Assembly: GCA_937894665.1 (NCBI GenBank)
Contig: CALAWF010000140.1
Location: 1 to 5,037, forward strand
Reading direction: 5' to 3'
Length of the DNA: 5,037 nt
DNA from: an uncultured bacterium
GTDB lineage: Bacteria > Cyanobacteriota > Vampirovibrionia > Gastranaerophilales > Gastranaerophilaceae
In this document: positions 1 to 5,037 of the stretch, piece after piece
Position numbering within the stretch: the stretch's first letter is position 1
How the letters are laid out: the number at the start of each line of letters is the position of its first letter
Made by a program: the position numbers and the translations under genes
Notes under the pieces: generated by a model
Databases searched by the model: none
What the model saw: the letters and a program-made list of their open reading frames with translations, nothing else
What the model was told of the DNA's origin: nothing

Positions 1-1511
1 ATGTAAATGCTTCTGCTATCGCATCATTTTTGAATACAAATGTTTTCAATAAAAACGGAATTAACCCAGGGTTATCTACTAAACCTGTTGTTACAACAAA
101 CCCTGCAACAAATGAATTGATTGTTATGGGCACTGCTAATGATGCTGATATGGCAAGAAAAATTGTTGCTCAATTTGATGTTAAACCTCAAATTACAACA
201 TTCAAAGTTAACCACACCACTCCTGCAGAAATGGCAAACATGATTTGTAACGCATTGTTACCATCCACTGCTTCTAACGGAGCTTCATCTTCTTCCGGTG
301 GTGGTTCATCATCTTCATCATCATCTTCATCTGCGGGTAGCTCTTCTGGTACTCCTGCAGGTTTTGCTGCCGGTATTCCAACCGGTTTTGCATCTGATGA
401 TAGCGGGGACAGTGGTGATAGCGGTGATTCTTCAGGAGATAGCTCTTCTTCTGGCGGTTCATCATCTGGTATTTCAGTAGGTGGGGGTAGATTAGTATGT
501 TCTATTGACTCATCTGGTCCTTCTGGAGACGGAATGGAAGGGTTGTCATTGAAGAACCTTTCAGTATCTTACTTCCCAACTCTTGGTACTATCCAAGTTA
601 TTGGAGGTTCTCCAACTCAAATTGATATGATTAAAGATTATATTTTAGCTAATGATAAGAAAACTCCTCAAGCATATTTGGAAATTCAAATTATTTCGTT
701 ATCTGAAACAGGTAGTAAAACATTTGATAACACATGGCAATTCTTGAGTAAAAACTTCTCATTCAACGCTGGTGGTGGACAAGGCTTTTCTACAAACTCT
801 ATGTATCCGGTGTTCTTCGCAGGTCATGGATATTATTATAGAGGTGAATGGGATGAAGAGAAAAATGAATATAAAACGACAGGTAAAGTTAGCAAATGGA
901 GTACTTCTCCACAGTTAGTATATTCAGTTAACTACTTGGTAGAAAACCAAAAAGGTAGAGTGCTTGCTAATCCGAGAATTATGATTACGTCCGGTCAAAA
1001 ATCAACAATTGACTTGACTTCAGATTATATTTCAAAAGTAACAACTCAATATTTAGATAATGGTTCAACTGCCGGCTCATCACAGGTTCAAAAAGAATAT
1101 GAAATTAACAACGATAACGGTATTAAAGTTGAGATTACTCCATTCATAAGTCCTGATGGTTATGTAACTCTTGACCTTAAACCAAATTATGCAACAATTG
1201 CATCTCAAGTTACTACTCCTAGTGAAGTTGAAAATGAGAGAGATATTGCAGCTACTTTATTACAAAGACGTAACTTAGACCTTAAAGGTATAAGAATTAA
1301 AGATGGTGAAACATTAGTTGTAGGTGGTATGATTCAAGAAACAGAAACTAAAAACGTTTCTAAGATTCCATTCTTAGGTGATTTGCCTGTGGTTGGTATG
1401 TTCTTTAGAAGTACAACAACAGGTAAAACTAAAGAAGAAATGGTTATGATGATTACTCCTCAAATCATTGTTGATACTGAAGACGCTGTAAGTGATGATA
1501 CCTCTTTATAG
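1..1511 (+). CDS. gspD: Secretin, GspD/PilQ/MshL family (5'-partial)
   Basis: Outer-membrane secretin that forms the gated channel of a type II secretion or type IV pilus machine. The reading frame is open to the left edge (first whole codon at 3, reading VNASAIASFLNTN), so the signal peptide and first N-domains lie outside. 502 codons are visible. In order they are: the end of one N-domain (to about 185, with TNELIVMGTANDADMARKIV); a second N-domain (about 190-662) interrupted by a Ser/Gly/Asp-rich insertion at 264-488; and the secretin beta-domain (663 to about 1480). The beta-domain carries the hallmark VLANPRIMITSGQ at 960-998 and the secretin signature region at 1314-1412, including IPFLGDLPVVGMFFR. 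Only about a dozen acidic residues follow the last beta-strand, so a pilotin-binding S-domain of the GspD type appears absent. It precedes an ATPase and a platform gene, which is the gspD-E-F order, but mshL- or pilQ-type identity is not excluded. The family call is very secure and the subfamily call is tentative. Confidence 0.93.
   Translation, partial: VNASAIASFLNTNVFNKNGINPGLSTKPVVTTNPATNELIVMGTANDADMARKIVAQFDVKPQITTFKVNHTTPAEMANMICNALLPSTASNGASSSSGGGSSSSSSSSSAGSSSGTPAGFAAGIPTGFASDDSGDSGDSGDSSGDSSSSGGSSSGISVGGGRLVCSIDSSGPSGDGMEGLSLKNLSVSYFPTLGTIQVIGGSPTQIDMIKDYILANDKKTPQAYLEIQIISLSETGSKTFDNTWQFLSKNFSFNAGGGQGFSTNSMYPVFFAGHGYYYRGEWDEEKNEYKTTGKVSKWSTSPQLVYSVNYLVENQKGRVLANPRIMITSGQKSTIDLTSDYISKVTTQYLDNGSTAGSSQVQKEYEINNDNGIKVEITPFISPDGYVTLDLKPNYATIASQVTTPSEVENERDIAATLLQRRNLDLKGIRIKDGETLVVGGMIQETETKNVSKIPFLGDLPVVGMFFRSTTTGKTKEEMVMMITPQIIVDTEDAVSDDTSL
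264..488 (+). repeat. Ser/Gly/Asp low-complexity insertion in the secretin N-domain
   Basis: A 75-codon low-complexity stretch within the secretin reading frame. It includes nine consecutive Ser codons at 306-332 (only TCA and TCT), a Gly/Ala/Pro/Phe patch at about 348-395, and a (Asp-Ser-Gly)x3-Asp run at 399-428. A further Ser/Gly tract then runs to the GGG at 480-488. It sits between MICNALLP and GRLVCSIDSSG, inside what should be one N-domain. Many GspD-type secretins carry a flexible Gly/Ser-rich loop in the N3 domain that lies in the channel lumen, and this is probably the same kind of loop, here unusually long and partly acidic. The role is inferred from family knowledge. Confidence 0.85.
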
Positions 1512-1522
1512 AGGGTCATCGC
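1492..1522 (+). other. Imperfect RNA hairpin across the secretin stop codon
   Basis: The inner stem CCTCT (1501-1505) pairs with AGAGG (1510-1514) around a TTAT loop. After a small internal loop (TA 1499-1500 against G1515), GATGA (1494-1498) pairs with TCATC (1516-1520). One G-U and one G-C pair (1492-1493 with 1521-1522) may extend it, for about 12 pairs in all. The stop codon TAG (1509-1511) lies at the loop/stem border. No T-run follows, so this is not a standard intrinsic terminator. It could be an intercistronic structure that protects the upstream message or tunes read-through to the ATPase gene. That function is inference. Confidence 0.45.
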
Positions 1523-1581
1523 CCAAACCGCATTTGATTGAATTTGAAATTATTTAAGCAAAGAAAAGTATTAAAAAGTAG

Positions 1582-3642
1582 ATGAACGCACTAATTTTAA
1601 GATTAAAAAACAGCATAGATAAAAAGATACTGGAAAGTGTCGATAAGAATCTAATGGGATTGCATTTGTTTGTTCCGATTAGTGTTAAGGATAACTTTCT
1701 TTTCGTTGCGGTTTCAAAGGCATCAAATAAAGATGAAATCAATGCAATATTGAAAAAAACTTTTCCTCAATCTATCAAGTTTATGCTTGTAGGGGAAGAC
1801 GATTTAAAAGAACTTTTGGCAGATATTGTTCCTGCCGAAAATATAAAGTCTTCTACAGAAGCTCCGCAAACTCCAACTTCCGGTGCAGCACCATCTGATG
1901 AAACTCCAAAAAACAAAGAAGCTCATGGCAAATTAGGTGAAATGCTTCTTGCAAAAGGTGTTGTTTCAGAAGTTCAATTGATGAAAGCCTTAGCGGAATC
2001 AAAACGTAAAAATGTGCCTATTGGTTCAATGTTGTTTGAAATGGGTTTAATTTCATTAGACCAATTGAAAACAGTTTTGCATGACCAAACTGGCTATGAA
2101 ATTGCTTCTGCGGATCAATTGGTTGAGCAGAAAAAGTTTGTAAATATTTTGCCTGAAGATTTTATCAAGGCTAATTCTGTAATCCCTATATCTTCTGACG
2201 GTAAAACTCTTCTTTTAGGGGTTGTAAAACCACTAAAAATGGATGTTTTAAAAGAAATTATTTATTTGACAGGTCAAAATCCTAAACAGATTTTGATGAC
2301 TCACTATGAGTTCCAAAGTGCGATAAATACGTTCTTCTCCGAACAAAAACGTCAAACGGATCAAATTATTGAACAAATTAAAGAAGAAACCGTTGATTCA
2401 GATGAAGAAGCAACTTTGTGGGAACAAGTTGATGCTGAACTTCAAGATTCAACCGGTTCAGTTGCAAAATTTGTTAACCAAATTATTACAAACGGTATTG
2501 ATAACAAAGTTTCCGATATTCATATTGAACCAAGATTATCTGGTTATATCGTTAGATACAGAAAAGACGGTATGTTGCAGAAAGTATTGGATGTTCCGGC
2601 AAAAGTTGAAACATCCGTTATTGCTCGTTTCAAAGTTATGGCGAGAATGAACATTGCAGAAAATAGACGACCTCAGGATGGTACGTTCTCAATTTCTTAT
2701 AATGGTTGTTCTTATGACTTCCGTATTAACACATTACCGGTTTCAGGAAAAGAAAAGGTTTGTATCCGTATCTTGGCACCTGCTGTTTCTCTTGCTTCTA
2801 ATGATAAAGAGATTAAACTTGTTGGTGCTGTCGAATCAGATATTCAAAAAGTTAAGCAGATGGTATCTTGCCCGAACGGTATTATCTTAACATCAGGTCC
2901 TACCGGTTCAGGTAAAACAACAACTCTATATTCTGTATTGAAGAGTTTGAATGATGAGTCTGTAAACATTACGACGATTGAAGACCCGATAGAAATTAAG
3001 CTGGAAGGTATCAACCAGTCTCAAATTAACGCAAAAGCGGGTATCACATTCGCATCATGTATGAGAGCTATCTTACGTCAGGACCCTGATATTATTCTAG
3101 TCGGTGAAATTCGTGATTACGAAACTCTTGAAATTGCGATTTCAGCAGCGTTAACAGGGCACTTGGTATTAAGTACTGTCCACACAAACTCTGCGGCAGC
3201 TACCGTTACTCGTTTGATTGAAATGGGTGCAAAAGATTACTTAGTATCATCTACTTTGTCAGGTGTAATTGCTCAACGTCTTGTAAGAAGACTTTGTGAT
3301 GATTGTAAAGAAGAATATCATTGCACAAGAGAAGAAGCAATGCTTGTTACTCATGACGAAGAAGAAATTAAAAAGATTATGGCAACTCCTATTTATAGAG
3401 CAAAGGGTTGCAACAAGTGTGGTTTCCAAGGCTATAAAGGACGTCTTGGGGTTTACGAAATCATGCAGATTACAAAAGAAATTAAAAAACTTATTGCACA
3501 AGGTGCTCACGATTTGGAAATTGAAGAAAGTGCAGTTGCAAATGGTATGACTACATTGCACAAATGTTGTTATAACCATATCCTAAAAGGCTGGACAACA
3601 ATTGACGAATTCGTAAGAGTTCTTGGTATGGCAGGCGAATAG
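1582..3642 (+). CDS. gspE: GspE/PilB/MshE-family assembly ATPase with MshEN domain
   Basis: Cytoplasmic hexameric ATPase that powers pseudopilus or pilus assembly by acting on the platform protein encoded next. Residues 1-80 form an extra N-terminal module resembling the C-terminal half of an MshEN domain. Residues 81-115 are a Pro/Thr/Ser linker. The MshEN/T2SSE_N domain runs from 117 to about 252, followed by an acidic linker to about 290. The N2 domain (about 292-420, with SDIHIEPR) precedes the motor. Motor motifs: Walker A GPTGSGKT (439-446), Asp box ITTIEDPIE (463-471), Walker B region LRQDPDIILVGEIRD (498-512), and His box with H527 and H534. The zinc site is C572-x2-C575 and C610-x2-C613. 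All core catalytic elements are present. At 686 residues it is longer than typical GspE (~500) or PilB (~570) because of the N-terminus. ATG 1582 directly follows an in-frame TAG, so no earlier start exists, and no clear Shine-Dalgarno precedes it. It lies in one operon with the secretin (70-bp gap) and the platform gene (7-bp gap). The family is certain; gspE versus pilB/mshE is not. Confidence 0.96.
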   Translation: MNALILRLKNSIDKKILESVDKNLMGLHLFVPISVKDNFLFVAVSKASNKDEINAILKKTFPQSIKFMLVGEDDLKELLADIVPAENIKSSTEAPQTPTSGAAPSDETPKNKEAHGKLGEMLLAKGVVSEVQLMKALAESKRKNVPIGSMLFEMGLISLDQLKTVLHDQTGYEIASADQLVEQKKFVNILPEDFIKANSVIPISSDGKTLLLGVVKPLKMDVLKEIIYLTGQNPKQILMTHYEFQSAINTFFSEQKRQTDQIIEQIKEETVDSDEEATLWEQVDAELQDSTGSVAKFVNQIITNGIDNKVSDIHIEPRLSGYIVRYRKDGMLQKVLDVPAKVETSVIARFKVMARMNIAENRRPQDGTFSISYNGCSYDFRINTLPVSGKEKVCIRILAPAVSLASNDKEIKLVGAVESDIQKVKQMVSCPNGIILTSGPTGSGKTTTLYSVLKSLNDESVNITTIEDPIEIKLEGINQSQINAKAGITFASCMRAILRQDPDIILVGEIRDYETLEIAISAALTGHLVLSTVHTNSAAATVTRLIEMGAKDYLVSSTLSGVIAQRLVRRLCDDCKEEYHCTREEAMLVTHDEEEIKKIMATPIYRAKGCNKCGFQGYKGRLGVYEIMQITKEIKKLIAQGAHDLEIEESAVANGMTTLHKCCYNHILKGWTTIDEFVRVLGMAGE

Positions 3643-3645
3643 GGG
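3641..3645 (+). promoter_or_regulatory. Shine-Dalgarno site of the platform gene
   Basis: AGGGG overlaps the ATPase stop codon (TAG 3640-3642) and lies four bases before ATG 3650. It decides the start: an in-frame TTG at 3623, inside the ATPase gene, would add nine residues (MVWQANRGI) that do not look like a GspF N-terminus. The overlap suggests translational coupling between motor and platform. Confidence 0.7.
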
Positions 3646-3649
3646 AATT

Positions 3650-4867
3650 ATGACAGTATATAATTATACAGCAATAAAAGATGGTACAAATGAACTTGTA
3701 AAAGGTAAAGTTGAGGCGGAGGATCTTCGAGAAGCCCGTGCTGCGGTTAGACGTTTAGGTTTTACTCCAACAAATATTGTTGAAGAACAATCTGTTAAAA
3801 AAGAGGAGAAGAAAAAGCCGACAGGTAAAATGCCGAAATTAGGTTTGGCAGAACAGATTGATTTCACTTCAACTCTTCAAATCTTGGCTGCTGCCGGTAT
3901 TCCGATTATTGAATCTTTGCTGTTCATTGAAAATGATGCTGCGAAATTGAAAATTCGTCAGGTTGCGACAGAATTAAGACGACAAATTATGAACGGTGGT
4001 ACTTTCGCCGGTACAGTTGCAAAGTATCCTGAACAGTTTGGTCAAGTTTATATCGGTTTGGTTAGAGCCGGTGAAGATTCCGGTGAATTGGAAAAAACTC
4101 TTGACCGTTTGTTAGAATTGTTGAACAAACAACAGGCGATTAAGTCAAAAGTTGTTGGTACTTTGATGTATCCGGTTTTCGTAATCTTATTGGCTGTATT
4201 TATCGTAATTGTCATGTTGGTATTCGTATTTCCGGTATTCAAAGAAATGTTTGATTCAATGGGTATGCAGTTGCCGTTTATTACAAGAGTTTTGATGAAT
4301 ATGGGCTTGTGGATGAAAAAGAATTGGTACGCAATCCCGATTGGTTTTGCTGCTGTTGGTGCATTTGTCAATTTCTTATTCCGTTGGAAGCCAAGTAAAT
4401 GGAAGATTGATGATATTTCGTTAAAAATTCCAGTTTTGACTGATTTAATCCAGTTTTCAAACTTCGCTAACTTTATTGCCGTTATGCAAGTTGCGTATGA
4501 TGCCGGTGTTCCGATTTTGGAATGTTTGTATCTTTCAAATATGACATTGACAAATCATACATTGGAAACAAGGGTTGAAGAAGCAACAGTTATGGTTCAA
4601 CAAGGTCAACACCTTTCAGCGGCTTTGAGAAAGACACGTACAATGCCTAAGATGATTTTGTTCATGATTGCAACAGGTGAGCAATCAGGTCGTTTGGGTG
4701 ATATGTTAGGGCAGGCAACAAACTATATTGATAAACAACTTGATACAATTATTGATATTATGACAAAAATGATTGAACCGATCATGTTGGTTGTAATCGG
4801 TACAATTGTATTGATTTTGGCTGCAGCTCTTTATTTGCCGTTGTTCGCATCATATATGGGTATGTAA
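3650..4867 (+). CDS. gspF: GspF/PilC-family inner-membrane platform protein
   Basis: Polytopic inner-membrane protein that sits over the ATPase ring and passes its motion to the growing (pseudo)pilus. From ATG 3650 it has 405 residues, the usual family length, starting MTVYNYTAIKDG, a typical GspF N-terminus (about 1-45). A Lys-rich linker (about 46-64) follows. The first T2SSF domain starts near residue 67, with FTSTLQILAAAGIPIIESL and the conserved VRAGEDSGELEKTLDRL. Membrane segments lie at about 172-194, 225-245 and 377-397. The second T2SSF domain lies between the last two, with FIAVMQVAYDAGVPILECL and MIATGEQSGRLGDMLGQA echoing the first copy. This two-copy, three-helix plan is diagnostic. 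The gene is intact, starts 7 bp after the ATPase gene with a good Shine-Dalgarno, and is the last of the operon before a terminator. The pilC or mshG equivalent is an alternative name. Confidence 0.95.
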   Translation: MTVYNYTAIKDGTNELVKGKVEAEDLREARAAVRRLGFTPTNIVEEQSVKKEEKKKPTGKMPKLGLAEQIDFTSTLQILAAAGIPIIESLLFIENDAAKLKIRQVATELRRQIMNGGTFAGTVAKYPEQFGQVYIGLVRAGEDSGELEKTLDRLLELLNKQQAIKSKVVGTLMYPVFVILLAVFIVIVMLVFVFPVFKEMFDSMGMQLPFITRVLMNMGLWMKKNWYAIPIGFAAVGAFVNFLFRWKPSKWKIDDISLKIPVLTDLIQFSNFANFIAVMQVAYDAGVPILECLYLSNMTLTNHTLETRVEEATVMVQQGQHLSAALRKTRTMPKMILFMIATGEQSGRLGDMLGQATNYIDKQLDTIIDIMTKMIEPIMLVVIGTIVLILAAALYLPLFASYMGM

Positions 4868-4892
4868 TCAAAATGATTAAAAATATAAAAAA

Positions 4893-4926
4893 GCGGAGTG
4901 GAAATTTCCACTCCGCCTTTTTATTT
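4893..4926 (+). terminator. Intrinsic terminator after the platform gene, probably bidirectional
   Basis: Positions 4893-4916 form a perfect 24-nt palindrome (arms GCGGAGTGGAAA and TTTCCACTCCGC). It gives at least a nine-pair GC-rich stem with an AAATTT loop, followed by C and then TTTTTATTT (4918-4926). It starts 26 bases after the platform stop codon. On the - strand the same stem is followed by six T (complement of A at 4887-4892), so it could also stop transcription arriving from the right. Confidence 0.93.
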
Positions 4927-4929
4927 GTA

Positions 4930-5037
4930 ATACTGAGGGAACTATCTCTTTCCACTATGGGAGAGGGTTTGACAATTACCCAGTTCACTTTTTCTTTTTT
5001 ATTTCGACGAAAAAAGAAAAAGTAGAACCGAAAAAGA
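4930..5037. other. Non-coding right end with two hairpin-forming stretches
   Basis: About 108 bases with no credible gene on either strand. They contain an imperfect pyrimidine/purine hairpin at 4946-4965 (CTCTTTCC / GGGAGAG, one bulged T and one G-U pair, loop ACTAT). A long AT-rich inverted repeat then runs to 5028. A short GAACT (4939-4943) is complementary to AGTTC (4982-4986), so the first hairpin could be enclosed in a larger structure competing with the second. The layout resembles an intergenic palindromic repeat element, but only one copy is visible. Confidence 0.4.
4983..5028. repeat. Long AT-rich inverted repeat
   Basis: The left arm at 4987-5000 (ACTTTTTCTTTTTT) is the exact reverse complement of 5010-5023 (AAAAAAGAAAAAGT) around a nine-base loop, ATTTCGACG. 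The stem continues for four pairs, GTTC (4983-4986) with GAAC (5025-5028), if A5024 is bulged, giving 18 pairs. The arms are strand-asymmetric (pyrimidine left, purine right) and almost free of GC, unlike the nearby terminator. Confidence 0.8.

Noticed and set aside
30..32. TTG as a start codon of the secretin gene
   Set aside because: The same frame is open to the left edge and its upstream residues continue an N-domain, so the gene begins before the window and this is an internal Leu codon.
306..428. Short repeats as a possible CRISPR or tandem-repeat locus
   Set aside because: Units are three to nine bases, in frame with the secretin, with no spacer-repeat structure.
274..480. Open frames on both strands over the Ser-rich insertion (63 and 60 aa)
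   Set aside because: They are His/Gln/Met- or Leu/Val-rich by-products of TCA/TCT repeats read in other frames, with no ribosome-binding sites.
1512..1581. A separate promoter for the ATPase gene in the 70-bp gap
   Set aside because: The gap is AT-rich, but I see no paired -35/-10 boxes at proper spacing, so cotranscription with the secretin is simpler.
2369..2890. Two + strand frames of 93 and 78 aa inside the ATPase gene
   Set aside because: They overlap conserved ATPase domains in another frame and have Lys/Leu-rich compositions expected of AT-rich shadow frames.
3623..3649. TTG start extending the platform protein by nine residues
   Set aside because: It lies inside the ATPase gene, has no ribosome-binding site, and the added residues do not fit the family. 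ATG 3650 has AGGGG upstream and gives the normal length.
3259..4371. - strand frames opposite the ATPase and platform genes (about 67-107 aa)
   Set aside because: They are antisense to conserved coding sequence, with low-complexity composition and no sensible domain.
4969..4974. TTGACA as a -35 promoter box facing right
   Set aside because: No convincing -10 box lies 16-18 bases downstream; the only TATT-like bases are too far away, within the inverted repeat.
4782..4988. 68-aa - strand frame at the right end
   Set aside because: It runs through the terminator palindrome and into the platform gene, has no recognisable domain, and its hydrophobic run is just the antisense of AT-rich spacer.

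Overview
The window holds the 3' part of an envelope-machinery operon of the type II secretion / type IV pilus superfamily. All three genes are on the + strand and in the order secretin, assembly ATPase, inner-membrane platform (GspD-GspE-GspF-like). The DNA is AT-rich. The genes use the standard code and are tightly packed. A secretin implies an outer membrane, so the source is a diderm bacterium. The composition, the MshEN-bearing ATPase and the weak ribosome-binding site of the ATPase gene would fit an AT-rich gut lineage such as Gastranaerophilales (non-photosynthetic Cyanobacteriota). That placement is a guess from style and not from a database match.

Layout: positions 1-1511 carry the C-terminal 502 codons of a secretin whose start lies before the window. 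It has the end of one N-domain, a second N-domain split by a 75-codon Ser/Gly/Asp-rich insertion, and the complete secretin beta-domain. A 70-bp gap (1512-1581) follows, and an imperfect hairpin straddles the secretin stop codon. Positions 1582-3642 encode a 686-residue GspE/PilB/MshE-type hexameric ATPase with Walker A, Asp box, Walker B, His box and a tetracysteine zinc site. It also has an MshEN-type (cyclic-di-GMP-binding family) N-domain and an extra N-terminal module that looks like a second, partial copy of that domain. Seven bases later, positions 3650-4867 encode a 405-residue GspF/PilC platform protein with three membrane segments.

The operon ends at 4893-4926 in a strong intrinsic terminator built on a perfect 24-nt palindrome. 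It is flanked by A and T runs, so it could work from both sides. The last ~110 bases hold no gene but contain an imperfect hairpin and a long AT-rich inverted repeat, possibly an intergenic repeat element.

Together the three proteins would form the outer-membrane channel, the ATP-driven motor and the membrane platform the motor acts on. No pseudopilin/pilin, prepilin peptidase or GspC/L/M-like gene is visible. The sequence therefore does not decide between a type II secretion system and a type IV pilus or MSHA-like pilus. The most unusual points are the composite N-terminus of the ATPase with a degenerate MshEN motif, the low-complexity insertion in the secretin, and the non-coding hairpins.
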